The position numbers were made by a program, and so were the translations under genes. From NCBI RefSeq assembly GCF_029867415.1, contig NC_081186.1, positions 19,871,338-19,935,337 on the forward strand: a stretch of 64,000 nt of DNA, given 5' to 3'. Under the pieces are notes generated by a model, which worked only from the letters and a program-made list of their open reading frames with translations, was not told the DNA's origin and searched no databases. Of the stretch, positions 21,311-32,933 are shown one piece after another. This stretch comes from Vicia villosa (taxonomy: Eukaryota; Streptophyta; Magnoliopsida; Fabales; Fabaceae). Positions within the stretch are counted from its first letter, which is position 1. Each line of letters starts with the position of its first letter.

Positions 21311-22177
21311 ATGAAAAACAAAACAAAGAAAGCAGAAATACATCAACAGTTACTTATCCTAGGCTACCAATCTTCTTCGGGTAAGTTTGCATCGACAAGT
21401 ACTAATCTTGCATATTAAGGACAACGTAAGAACACTAACCACAGATATGCAGACATAAGCCTCCTAAATACACAAACCAATTCAAATCATATTATTATAC
21501 AATAGCCTAACTTACTCATCCTTTTTGCTCTTTTTTCATTCAGGCGCAATCACATTAAGCCCGTTATCTCCACACACTTATAGCAAGACGACCGGTTAGT
21601 GACTCTGATCCTCTTTTGCATGGGGTTCTGGTACCTAAGTGGTATTACCCCTTTTATTCTTCAATTGTAGTTGCGGGGGATCGGACCGTAATCCTCCTTA
21701 CCAAGTTCAGCACCAGAAACCTCTGAACCAACTAACAACAGAACTTGAAAAAAAATTTTTTGTAGGTTCTACAACTGTTGGGTTAGGTGACCGGGTGAGA
21801 GTCGCCAAACTTAGAAGGTGCATTCCCTTTTTCTTTTTTTTCCGGAACACTCACTTATATTCATCGACTTCCCTGCGTAAAGTGTGTGAGAGATGGTGCC
21901 GACTACTGAAATAAACTACTCAAGAGCTGTTAGAGAATGAGAATTTAAGGCTAAAACATAATAAAAAATTCAAATCAATTTCCATATGCAGGAGACTTAC
22001 GGTGTTAAAATGATACCGATCTTGTGAATTTTACCCAAGTCTCTGCAAACTCGACTCAAATCAGTCTATAGCCTAAAACTTTCAAGAAGATGCATTTTTT
22101 TATTGGTTGAAATTAAAATAAAATACTAACAAAAACAAAGAAAACGCATGATTCCCTCTCCCACACTTAAACTAAGC

Positions 22178-22191
22178 ATTGCCCTCAATGA
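22178..22191 (-). other. Internal CATTG-AGGG-CAATG hairpin before a purine tract
   Basis: Plus strand CATTGCCCTCAATG, a 5-bp perfect stem. On the minus strand it is followed by TTTAAGTGTGGGAGAGGG. It parallels the TTTGCTTG-AGGA-CAAGCAAA hairpin before the Athila PPT, with different stem letters. Confidence 0.6.
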
Positions 22192-23405
22192 AAGGACATA
22201 AATATAAAATAAGAGTGAGAGAAAGGAAAGAACACACCCGAGGGGTTAAGGTGGAATGTAGTTTTCATGTCTGGTGGTTTTGGTGGAGGCCTTTCTGCAC
22301 TACGAACATATGAAATAGGAGAAAGTAAATAGCAAGTGAACTTGGTTATTACTAAAAAATCTGGTGGCTTAGGAGGAATAGTCTGCACATATGGTAAACC
22401 TGCAATAACAAAAGTATGAAAAATAGAAAATCCACATTTAGCTTGTGAGTTAGATAAAATAGGTGGAAGAGATGCACAAATAGTGAAAGATAACACCATG
22501 TTGTTTGGCTTAATTAGAGTTTCCACCAAAAAAAATTCTGCTATGGGCAATGGTTGCTTATGGCAAAAATCCACATTTTTTGTGTCAAATTCAAGAGTTG
22601 TTGAATTTGCTAGAATTTCTGCACGAGTGGTTGTCGGCATCAAACTATCTTCACCTAAAATGGCTGCACTGATCTCAAGACAAACATTACAAACACCACA
22701 TTCACAAGCAAAAATTTCAAGAGAGTTATCTACTTCAAGAGAAGTATATAATTCATCCAAATCAGATTTGAATAAATTTTGTGGCATAATCTCTTTCATA
22801 CATTCACTTGAATTTTTGTTTCTTACTATGAGTTCATCATATGAAACAAACACGGTTTTAATGGACTCACTTGGAAATTCATCAAGGCTGGTATCACATC
22901 GTGTTAACTCTAATGATGCAACAGGTTGAACATCATCATGAAACATCATATTCTCTTGAATTTGATGGACACTTGAGATTATTTGTTCACTTTGGACTTT
23001 TTTAACTGGAAACATAGATTGCATATGTTGTTGAAATTGCAAATTATTTTCAGTCATTCGCTTATTATTTTCAGCCATTTGCTTGATAATTTCTTCCAAA
23101 TATGATTGTGTGTCAGCTTTCAATGATAGATTTTGTTGAAATTGTTGATATGACCAAATAGGCTGCTCTTCAGTGTATGAGTATTGTCCTTGAAGATCAC
23201 CTACCACTTGGGCCTCACCATAAAAATTAGTATCTAACAACATAAGACAAGCATCATTACCATGAAAATTTGAAGAACAAATATTGCAGATCGCAAGTGG
23301 AGTATGATTTTGATAGCACGATTGATGTTCTCTTGCTTCCATCAAATTAATAAGATAAGCCAACTGATCCAATGAGTCTCCCATTTTTTTGACACGACAG
23401 AACAA
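22185..23405 (-). CDS. Athila gag-derived protein of the non-autonomous element, 406 aa
   Basis: The ORF starts near MGDSLDQLAYLINLMEAREH (an upstream in-frame ATG adds seven residues) and lies about 400 bases downstream of the primer-binding site on the minus strand. The first 40-60 residues include a Cys/His cluster CNICSSNFHGNDAC, which resembles a degenerate Athila gag zinc knuckle (CX2CX5HX4C spacing). It is followed by AQVVGDLQGQYSYTEEQPIW, in the place where autonomous Athila gag proteins carry an aromatic P/Y/N-rich segment. Residues of about 95-135 are Q/N/E-rich and probably coiled coil (IIKQMAENNKRMTENNLQFQQ). The remainder is unlike any enzyme I recognise. The capsid domain that should precede the knuckle is absent, so this is a remodelled gag remnant. 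Whether it is translated is unknown. Confidence 0.6.
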   Translation of the reverse strand: MFCRVKKMGDSLDQLAYLINLMEAREHQSCYQNHTPLAICNICSSNFHGNDACLMLLDTNFYGEAQVVGDLQGQYSYTEEQPIWSYQQFQQNLSLKADTQSYLEEIIKQMAENNKRMTENNLQFQQHMQSMFPVKKVQSEQIISSVHQIQENMMFHDDVQPVASLELTRCDTSLDEFPSESIKTVFVSYDELIVRNKNSSECMKEIMPQNLFKSDLDELYTSLEVDNSLEIFACECGVCNVCLEISAAILGEDSLMPTTTRAEILANSTTLEFDTKNVDFCHKQPLPIAEFFLVETLIKPNNMVLSFTICASLPPILSNSQAKCGFSIFHTFVIAGLPYVQTIPPKPPDFLVITKFTCYLLSPISYVRSAERPPPKPPDMKTTFHLNPSGVFFPFSHSYFIFMSFH

Positions 23406-23804
23406 ATATGATTAAAATAAATTCAAAAAAATACAAAAGCACGAAATTTAATCTAATTAAGACAAAAAAGAATTTTGGGATTTTTTTTGGATTTTTTTGA
23501 CTCTATGAAAACAGTAAATAATTCATAAAAAATAGAAAAACAACGAATTTGCGATTTTGAGGGTCAAATTCCTTTAGAATTCTATTCTAAAGGAGTACTG
23601 TTCGTCGATTTATTTCTGACTTTGTGGAAAAAATTTGGAACGATTCAAAACAGTAGCTTTCAAACTTACCTGATAGGCTGGAAAACTTATCACTATACAC
23701 CAACCGGAATTTCAACCCTGAAAATCAACAAACACACCACAAAAAAAAACAAGAAAAATCCTAGAAAGAACACTATGCCTAATATTAGTTAATAACAACA
23801 AGAA

Positions 23805-23822
23805 TCCCCGGCAACGGCGCCA
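23805..23822 (-). promoter_or_regulatory. Primer-binding site (tRNA-Asp type)
   Basis: Plus-strand TCCCCGGCAACGGCGCCA equals the 3' end of plant tRNA-Asp as I recall it. Three bases separate it from the 5' LTR. Confidence 0.88.
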
Positions 23823-23825
23823 ATT

Positions 23826-24901
23826 TGATCCGCTGTCGCGCACGGATCAAAAATGAGTATTTTGAAAATATAGTGTAACGGTAACGACAACTCGGATATC
23901 GTTCTCACAAGGATTCTTGTTTCGTTACTAACTAATATAAATAAAATTGGGGGTTTATGGTTTTAGAATCAATTTATAAAACAGAGTAAAATAAGTGATT
24001 ATCAAAATAAGCTAAACGGCTAATCCTACTGATTCGGGTTCCGACTTATCATCGGTTATAATAACACCAATCCCTAAACGGCTTCGATCCTATTCGATTA
24101 TGAGATTAATCAGACAAGCGCTTATCAAAATCATACGAGTTATGTTCCTGTTTACCGAATTAAGCAAACGGTTAAGAATATGACGAGTTAACGAATTAAG
24201 CAAACGATAACACGCAATTAAATTTAGGAACATGCATACAATCGAATTTAATCAATTCTATCCTATGAACAACAATCGAATTAAGCAAACAATTGTAATC
24301 AAATTAAGCAAATGATTTCATAGAAAAGAATTGAACAGAAATCAAATTTAAATTAGTATTAGAATAACCTCAAAGCAATGGAACCCATAAGCAGTAGGAT
24401 TTGCCTTCGGGAATTAGTTCTTCATTCTAATCATGAAACCAAAAGTAAAATTTGTGGCAAAAAAAGGTCTCCTCTATTCTCGCGGCTGCCAACCCTTATA
24501 AAACAAAATAAGGTTTTCTTCTCTACTAACTCAAACTGGGTCAAAAACATAACCCAAGCCCATAAACTAATAATCCAAAACTAATTAAAACTAATGCTGC
24601 AGCTTCAAACGAAATTCTGGAAAATATGCGCTCTGAATCTGACTTTGACTCCAACACGAAAGTTGTAGCTCTTTCTCTTAGCTTTCCGGCGATTATTAGA
24701 ACGCCTCAATCGGATTCACGGAGCTCCACTTATAATCATTTTAGTGCAGACTGCTAATGCTGAAAATTAAGTGCGAAAATCAAATAAAGGAAAAAATAAA
24801 CTAAATTATAAAAACACATTAAAATAGAAAAATAACCAAGGTAAAGTAAAGAAATGCCTAAGTAAAAATATAGGAGAATGTGCATAAATATGCACTGATC
24901 A
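23826..24901 (-). repeat. 5' LTR of the non-autonomous Athila-type element
   Basis: 1076 bp, same length as the other LTR, adjacent to the tRNA-Asp primer-binding site. Confidence 0.93.
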
Positions 24902-25066
24902 GGAAGATCATTGGATCATGAACTATTGGTAATGATAAATCTCTCTTTATAATTAATGTATTACTTGTTGAAGGATTAGCTCATAATCTATTGTCCATCA
25001 GTCAACTAAGTGACAATGGTTATGATGTAGTCTTTAATCAAAAATCATGTGTTAGTGCTTTTATTG
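24902..25066 (+). pseudogene. SIRE-like copia pol fragment, element 1 (resumes after insertion)
   Basis: Homology to the protease to pre-integrase segment of element 2 resumes exactly at the target duplication. It continues through motifs encoding LLVEGLAHNLLSISQLSDNGYDV and stops near 25055-25066, where another copia LTR begins. It is non-functional by truncation. Confidence 0.8.
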
Positions 25067-25067
25067 G

Positions 25068-26251
25068 CTGATTGGCATCTATGTTTGACTAAAACATAAT
25101 AGCAGTAAAACATAATATTGATGTGAATCTTGCAAGTTTATAAAGAACAAAACAGGTACAAGCAAGATGTTAGATGGAAAGTCATGACATCAACTCATGA
25201 CATCGCGCCTGCAGAACTGGAAGGAAGATTCAGTTTGTACTTAACAGATACAGAATATTCTATGTGAATATTATGTAATCCTATGTGGCGCATATTTAAA
25301 GGTCAAAAGAATAATTGAAGAGTCAGATCAGAAGATTGAAGATTCAGGAAGAATCAGATCAGAAGATTAAAGATTCAACAGTTTATAATTTAGGAAGCTC
25401 AGGATTGAAAGACCTTATTTGTAGTAGAATTTTTTCTGCATATTTGTAACAGCAAGTATGCTGCAATTTGTAAGCCCAAGTCCAACTGGGATCAGGTTAT
25501 AAATAGGAAACTTTTGTAACCTAGAAAATATAGAAAACCTGGTTTTAACGATGTAATCATTAGGGTTTCTATAGGTAGACCACCCAGGTTGTGGGATGGC
25601 TGCCTTGTCCTTCTCGAAACCTGTAGGTTGGAGAAGTGATTGTCCTTACTCGAAACCTGTAGGTAAGAGTTGAGTATTGTAAGCTTGATTGAAGCTGAGA
25701 AGCAAGATCAAGTATGTGTTCATTGTTAATTGTGTAAATAGTTGTTGCAGGGTTGTAATAGTTAGGTATCACCAGGGAGTGAGCAGAGGTTTTCTTATCT
25801 TGGATGGAGTTTTGAGATAGAGATTGCATTGGGTAGTGACTAGGTAAACCAGAGGTTGTTTATCTGTAAACCAGAGGTTGTTTATATAAAATAGTACTAC
25901 TGATAGTGGAATCTTCTTCCTGGCTTGGTAGCCCCCAGAGTAGGTAGTTAGACCGAACTGGGTTAACAATTAATTGTGTTATTTATCTTCTGCATTGTTT
26001 GTTCAGTTATGGATGTTATGAATTTGTTTATAACATCAGGTTCAGAAGTGTTAGCTGTTCCTATACAGAACCATGTAAATATATAATCTGGTTATGTATG
26101 CTGAACGTGTGTGATCCCAGGTCTCATTGACTCTTCTCTAAGAGTAATTAAATAATGGGGGATCCTTCTATTCTGCTTGTGCTACATTAATAACAGATCA
26201 GATGTCTTGACATCGGGATTGATATCCGAGTCTGTCATACCAGAATTTTCA
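25068..26251 (+). mobile_element. Ty1/copia 5' LTR of a different family
   Basis: It ends TTTTCA at 26251 and is followed after two bases by a tRNA-Met-type primer-binding site. The start is ambiguous, either TGATTGGC at 25068 or TGTTTGAC at 25082. TATA box TATAAATA at 25498-25505. U5 contains two hairpins around a shared CGAAACCTGTAGGT core (25610-25667) and two AAACCAGAGGTTGTTTAT copies near 25847-25885. The 3' LTR is not in the window. Confidence 0.72.
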
Positions 26252-26253
26252 AT

Positions 26254-26265
26254 TGGTATCAGAGC
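26254..26265 (+). promoter_or_regulatory. Primer-binding site (initiator tRNA-Met type)
   Basis: TGGTATCAGAGC, the standard Ty1/copia primer-binding site complementary to initiator tRNA-Met. Confidence 0.9.
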
Positions 26266-27624
26266 AGGCATCCTGTCTGTTTCTGAATGAGATCCATAAG
26301 GGATAAATTCTGGTTGTAGTAAAAGTAGAAGAGTGTTTGAACACAGAATGTTCATATTGTATGGTCCCTTGAAGTGGAGGATAGACCTATACGATTAGAC
26401 CAACCTGACCTAAGAGCTGTGATGCTGGAACGAGGAGTGCTAAGTCCAAGGACTTCATGCGGGAGTGAAGAACTTGAATTTAAAAACAAATTCAACTGGT
26501 ATCTATGAATAGAGAAGAAGCTCATCAAAACCTTCATGCTAGAGTGAAGATACTGATAAGGTAACCTCTGTTGTTTGTGAGTTTGTCAAGTCATGATTTT
26601 GGTTTGGTCTAATCAGTTGCTTGGTGCAGAAGTAAGCATTGTGCAAGGTTGAGTAGCAATCAATCTGTAGTTGTCATGCTTACTACTAACACTTAAAGTA
26701 AGCATTGTGTGAATTATGTTGATATATGACTATTTTCCGTTGCATAGTCTCTGAGAAACCCTAGGGTTATGAAGGTTCAACAGAATGTATGGCAGGTATG
26801 GATAGCTATAATTAAAGTGTCAAAGATACTTGAGTAATCTCTCAAGTCCACTCATACTGACATAGTTTATTAGAGCTGATGAATTGTCAACTGATCAATG
26901 ATATTAATAATTATCTGCAAATGTGTACCTTGAAATCTTCAAGGTTGAAGTGTTCCTAGAAGGAGGAACAAATGTCCTACTAGACGTTAGGACATTAAGA
27001 ATTGGTATGCAGCTACCAGTTGAAGAACATATGTTCTGGTGCTAAACTAATGAAGTGTGAGAACATTGGTTTGGAACCTACTCCTGGTCTGGAAGAGGAG
27101 ACATCTGGCTAAGTTAATCAAGACACGATTAACATGTGCTCAGTTCCACTAAGAAAAAATCATGAAGGTATTCCTTTCTAATCCTTTATGTTGTACTTTT
27201 GAAGAGCCTATATCTGTAAGTTTCCTCTGATCAACGAAACCAGATAAGTATTCATAAAACCATAAAGCAATTGTTGGAGCTGAATAATGTGTCTCTATCA
27301 CAGTGAAATATGGTTAAGAATGCATACTGCCCTAGTTGTTATCCAGAAAGGGTAGTATAATTTGATACCAAGGAAGTCAGATGGATCTAACTAATTTAGT
27401 GTCATGCTATGACTAAGTCTGTTCCAGAAACCTAGCTGAGGGAATCTCCTCTATAGATACAGACCATGGCATCCTTCATCTCAAAATCAGAATTAAAGTC
27501 TAAAGAAAAGGTTATTGAGATGCTGGCTATTTTATTCCTTGATGTGTTTGGATATTGCTGATAATCGAATTATTCAGTTATTACCCTGAGTATTGACAAT
27601 TTGACATTAAAGATGTTAACCAAG
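26266..27624 (+). other. Unrecognised interior of the copia element
   Basis: About 1.36 kb directly downstream of the primer-binding site with no long ORF and no recognisable gag, RT or integrase motif. It may be a non-autonomous element's filler or decayed sequence. It ends at the CCAAG target duplication of the next insertion and continues at 32606 and 35601. Confidence 0.4.
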
Positions 27625-28898
27625 TGTCATACCCCAAAATTTGCCCTCCAGATTCTTTTTTAAGCGTATGCTTTGCATATCATCTGCAAATTAACATGTT
27701 CATCTTCGCGTATTTTGGTCGTTTTTACATGTTCATCTTCGCGTATTTTGGTCGTTTTTACGATTCAACAATATTTTCTGTCCACTAACCCTTTTCAGGC
27801 TTACAATTATAATTTTAATTCAATTTAGATTTAAGTTGATTTTTAATTGAAATTAGTAAATTATTTTACTATATTTACATATTATTCTATTTCTTTTTGG
27901 TTTTTAGGTGCAAATAGAAATGAAGTCCATTGAACTTAAATTGATCCAAGCCCATGGCCTTAAAAGAAGTCCTTAGTCCTATCATTTTTATTTTTATAAT
28001 TTTATTAATATTTATTTGAGTTTTTATTTATTTAAATATTAAATAAATTATTAAAAATATAAATCTTCCAAAAAGCAAAGAATCTGATCTTGGATACAAG
28101 GAAATCGTGCAAGAGGATTGGAATTTGATGGTTTGATTGAGGACTAAAAAAGAAAGAATATATTCATGGCAATCATCCAAATTAAGAGGATATGATTCAA
28201 TTTTGATTAACCTAATTCCTTCTCCTTATATACCCAAACATATGCAGATGCAAGAGGGGTTTTTTTTTTGGACGAAATTAGGTGACAAAACTACTACTCA
28301 GAACCCTTGTTGAAGCTGCCAAAACCGTGAATTTAAGTGAGTTTGCAGGTCAAAACTGAGACGAATTCAGAGCCTATGGTGGATCAAAAACAATTCCTCG
28401 ATGTCTTCTAAAACATTCCAGACGTTTACAAGGCGCCAACATGTCCAGAAACTCGGTCTCACACATCACGTTTTTACTCTTTTTTTTTAAAATCGAATTG
28501 TCAAAATTGTGCATCATAAACATGTTTGGATTGTATCACTGCGTTTAGAATGATGTTTTCAAACTATCTGTGCTATTTAATTTGAGTTTTTCTGCAGATT
28601 ATAGGATTCGCCATAGCTAGGGTTTTAAAGCTCTAAAGGAGGGATTCTTGATACAGGTCGAATTGGACCAAACGAGTGGTATCATGGTGTTCAGGGGGAA
28701 AAATCGGATCATCCTATACCCTCACCGTTAATTTATGTTACGTATTTGTCGGAATTGATATTGACAGGGCATATGGCAACGCAAGGAACCGTGGGCAAAA
28801 AGCGTTGTTTTTTTCAGAAAGCCAATGAGGACGATGAACAGTAAAACGTGCTTTGAAATTAATTTTAAATTTTCTGAATTAATTTCCTATTATATTTA

Positions 28899-30881
28899 GG
28901 GTTAATACCTATTTTACCCCCTGCCATATGGGGCGTAGTTCAAAAACCCCCTGTCAAAAAAAAGTTGGCTTAATTGCAACTTTAGTCCCCCTATTTTGTC
29001 TTTTTCTTGATTTTGATCCCTCTATTTTAAAAACCACTATTTTAGTCCCCTTTTTAAGATTTTTGTGCAATTTTCGTCCCCCTATTTTGCTTTTTTCTGC
29101 AAAATTAGTCCCTATTCCTATATCTTTTTCAATAGAAAACTCAAAAGGGGGACCAAAATCGTGGTTTTAAAAATGGTGGGACTAAAATCGAAAAAAAGAC
29201 AAAATAGAGGGACCAAAGTTATAATTAAGCCAAAAAAGTTTCAAAAAGTGCCTCATAAAATTTCAAAAGTTTGTATTTGAACCTTTATCACGCCACATCA
29301 TTAAAAAATCTGATGTGGCAACTTTTTTTTAATTTATTTTTATTATTTTAATTACGTGGATTGCACAGGTGGCATTATTATTATTTTTTATTTAATTTAA
29401 TGTCATGTGGCATTTTTATTATTATTATATTGTTTAGTTCTTCAAATATCAAAGTTTAAAAAATGGTCCCATTGGGTGTTGAATCCATGCACCATAGAAT
29501 ACAAGTAGAACACCTTCCCAATGCTACGCTTCACATTTTGTTTTATAATTGACTTAGCTAGTCTTAACGTTCCATAAGTGCTGTTTGTTTAATTACTATT
29601 TTCATTATTATTTAATATTAATACTATTAGTTATAATTAATAGTTAATAGTTTATGTTATTAACTAATATTACTAAATGATAAAATAATAATTAATATTT
29701 ATTTTATTATTAAAGTTAATTAAATTATAATATAAAATAATATTAATTAATAACATTAATAGTAAATTAAATTAAATAAAAATATTAATATAAATTGTTT
29801 AATTTAAATTAATTAACGTAAATATAACGTTAATAGTAAAATAATATTAAATAAACTAAATAAAAATAAATTAAATTAAATTAAACATAAACATTAAATT
29901 AAATTAAACTAATATTAATTAGAAAATATAAACTAAATTAAATTAATATAAACAAATATTAATTAATAACGTTAACAGTAAAATAAATTAGATATAAACA
30001 TTTATATAAAATCTTTAAATTAAATTTATTAAGTTAAATATAACGTTAAAAGTAAAATAACATTAATTAAATTAAATTACATATAAACCTTAATATAAAC
30101 ATTAAATTTAATTAAACTAATATTAATTAGAATATATAAACTAAATTAAATTAATATAAACAAATATTAATTAATAACGTTAACAGTAAAATATAAATTA
30201 AAATAGTATTAATTATAAAATATAAATTAAATTAAACTAAATTAAATTAATATAAACTAATATTAGTTAAAATTAATTAATTTAGTTTATATTTTATAAT
30301 TTAATTAAGTTAAACAGTAAAATAAATATTAATTATTATTTTATAATTTAACTAATATTATTTAATAACTTTAAAATCAACTAATAAATATTAAGTAATA
30401 ACTAATAGTTATTAACTAATAATATTAATATTAAGTAATAATGTAAACACTAACATTAATCTTAATAACGTAGTAGCAGCTAATATATACTGTCTAAGGG
30501 AATTATAGATCAAAAAACGTACTTCATCCTAGTGGTAAAGTGTTTGTCATGTATTTTATGGTGCATGGGTTCAACACCCCATGGGACCATTTTTTAAACT
30601 TTGATATTTGAAGAACTAAACAATATAATAATAATAAAAATGCCACATGGCATTAAATTAAATAAAAAATAATAATAATGCCACCTGTGCAATCCACGTA
30701 ATTAAAATAATAAAAAAAAATTAAAAAAAAATTGCCACATCAGATTTTTTAATGATGTGGCGTGATAAAGGTTCAAATACAAACTTTTGAAATTTTATGA
30801 GGCACTTTTTGAAAATTTTTTTTTTACAGGGGGTTTTTCAACTACGCCCCATATGGCAGGGGGTAAAATAGGTATTAACCC
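28899..30881. mobile_element. Mutator-like element (non-autonomous), 1983 bp
   Basis: The termini are inverted (GGGTTAATACCTATTTTACC and complement), and a perfect 9-bp target duplication TTATATTTA occurs at 28890-28898 and 30882-30890, the size expected for Mutator-like elements. The inverted arms extend to about 29480 on the left (excluding the nested MITE) and about 30540 on the right, sharing CATCAGATTTTTTAATGATG-type and CCATGGGACCATTTTTTAAA-type blocks. The middle (about 29580-30480) is extremely AT-rich TTAATTAAATTA-like sequence. No transposase is encoded. Confidence 0.9.
28967..29231. mobile_element. 265-bp MITE nested in the Mutator-like element's left arm
   Basis: It starts GGCTTAATTGCAACTTTAG and ends with the imperfect complement ending TTAAGCC. 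A perfect 9-bp target duplication AAAAAAGTT occurs at 28958-28966 and 29232-29240. The right arm of the host element lacks it, which confirms later insertion. Its TIRs and duplication length also suggest Mutator ancestry. Confidence 0.9.
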
Positions 30882-32600
30882 TTATATTTATTTGCTTGAA
30901 GAGTCATAGGCGCAAGGGCATGGGTTCGATTCTTGCTGCTTGCGTTTTATTTTTCTAATTGCTTTGGTTGTAGTTGTTCACATCACACTTGATCCAAGCT
31001 AAGCACTCTTTTTTTTTTTAAATTAATTACTTGTTTATTTTCATTTTATTTATTTATTTTATTATCATAGTTCTTTTTATTTTTACCCCATAAGATGATA
31101 TAGTAATTTTACACTTATTTATTTTTATTTTTATTTTTTTTATCAAAAACCCGATTTTTCATAATTCCATTAATAATTACTTATATATTCAAAATTCAAT
31201 TCTATTTTCATAAATACTTTTAATCGATTAAATAATTAAGATTTAATCCAATAATTATTTAATTGTTATATTAAATCGAACCCTCGATTTTCTTAACCTT
31301 TAATATTTATTTAAATTATTATGGTTTTAAACCCTGGTTTATTCCGGTAAATCAGGGTTGTCGATCTTTAATGCACTAACATTTCTCTTCTATTCCGGTA
31401 AATCTTGAATTCGCGCCACGCCAATCGAGAAGCTAAGTCCCTGATTCTTATTATTATTTTAAATATTATTTTATTTCGCCTCTTTTCTATTAAATTAGGG
31501 TTATTCTTAAAAGTCAATGAACTCCTCCTACACTTATCCCCATTATTTTCTGTTAATTCTCAGATGATCAGAGTCAATCAAGGGTTCGAGGAAGATCAAG
31601 GTTCAAGATCAAGATGATAAGACTAATTATTGATTCCTCTTATTCTTCTGTCTTTTAATTTCCCCCATCCCCGCAGGTGTTTATTGTAATAGCGTAGGAT
31701 TTTTATTTTCCCGCCTTTAACTTCTGCAATTTTAAACTGCGTGGTTAGTAATCTTAGGGAGTGCAATTCTGAATAGAATTAGGATAACTAATAACAAGAT
31801 AAATAATCGAACTGAATCACGTGATTGCTACACACACCCACCTTTAGGGTAACCCCTCTTGTTGCCTGTTGCCTTATATTGTTGCCTTAATTTTGTTGCC
31901 TAAAAATAGTCAAGTCCCTCGATTCCGAGGATACCTAAAGCAATGTTGCCTGTCGCCTTCAAAGTTATTGAAACTCCCTCGAGGTTGCCTTATAAAGAAT
32001 AATTTTCCCAATTGCTAAAGTATCCTCGCCTGTTGCCTAAAAGATAAAATGACTATTATATCCTTCCCTTAGACTACCTGCCCTCTTTATGGCATGGGAC
32101 AGTCTTATGGCGAACGATTATTCTCGATGACCCTTAAACATCCAATTGAAAGACTTCCTACCCTCTTATGGTATGGATAGACCCTTTCGCCCTGAAAAGC
32201 TAAAAGAACAAATTTCAAAACTTAGGGTAGTTGCTACTAATTGCTTGCTCTAAATTCAAATCAAAATATTTTCCCATTCTTTTCAAATACTTTCAAAACA
32301 AGGCTATGCTTATTTACAAGCTAAAGTCCTTAACGAATCTTTTTCTTTTTCACACCCTACTTTTCAGACAATTCAAACATTTTGAAAACTAAGTGAGCTA
32401 AGCAATTAAGAGCCCATGGATAACCATGGATGCAAAGGGTGCTTTATACCTTCCCTTTGTATAACTTACCCCCCGAACTCAAAGTCTTTTTAAAAGGTAT
32501 TTTTCTATTCTTTTAGCCTTTCTTATTGGATAAAATAAAAGTCGGTGGCGACTCATGCTATCCGCAACATTTCGATAAAAAGTCAGTTCACCGTATTACA

Positions 32601-32933
32601 CCAAGAACCATGAAGGATGATGTCACATCTGATGTTACAACATCTCAAGATCTTCAGTTTTTTTTATTTGCCAAGAACAAAAAAGTATAAATGTGAAAAG
32701 GTAATCAGTTAGAATGAACTAGTGTAAGTAGCAAATTCTAACTGAAAAGCTAGTAAGTACTTTGACGGGAGACTTAGTACTTATTAGGTTTAGAACCTGG
32801 ATGCTGAGAAGAAGTTCCTACAACCATGAGTTCTCAATTATCTTCACACATCAAAGAAGAAGGAGAGAGTCTCTGATGTGGGATACTGATTCTGTTAAAT
32901 ATCTTGATGGGAGCTGGATATTTACAAAGTTTG
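32601..32933 (+). other. Host sequence between the two solo LTRs
   Basis: Continuation of the unrecognised copia interior. No motif supports a function. It ends with the GTTTG target duplication (32929-32933). Confidence 0.4.

Larger units (their letters stand above)
20198..24901 (-). mobile_element. Non-autonomous Athila-type LTR retrotransposon, 4704 bp
   Basis: Two 1076-bp direct LTRs (20198-21273 and 23826-24901) begin TGATCC and end GATCA on the plus strand. Reading by eye I found only two differences between them, near 20714 and 21087. A perfect 5-bp target duplication GGAAG flanks the element (20193-20197 and 24902-24906), and copia pol homology continues across the insertion. The primer-binding site complements the 3' end of plant tRNA-Asp (TCCCCGGCAACGGCGCCA, 23805-23822), as in Athila elements. 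The interior of about 2.55 kb lacks protease, RT, RNase H and integrase. It has one gag-like ORF (22185-23405), so mobilisation in trans is inferred. The matching LTRs imply very recent insertion. Confidence 0.93.
27625..32600 (+). mobile_element. Solo Tat/Ogre-type LTR 1 (4976 bp including nested DNA)
   Basis: It starts TGTCATACCCCAAAATTTGC and ends CACCGTATTACA. A perfect 5-bp target duplication CCAAG flanks it (27620-27624 and 32601-32605). There is neither primer-binding site nor PPT beside it, so it is a solo LTR left by recombination between two LTRs. Near the end, GTCGGTGGCGACTCATG is typical of this lineage. Removing the nested Mutator-like element leaves about 3 kb. TGCC/GGCA and TACC/GGTA units near 32079-32190 and CCTCG/CGAGG near 31917-31930 are small hairpins. 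Confidence 0.88.

Noticed and set aside
22483..22929. Plus-strand frame of 148 residues
   Set aside because: It lies antisense within the 406-residue gag-derived ORF, whose Cys/His cluster and coiled coil fit coding much better.
20750..24584. Two identical 68-residue frames
   Set aside because: They lie in the two LTRs of the non-autonomous element, so they are copies of non-coding LTR sequence.
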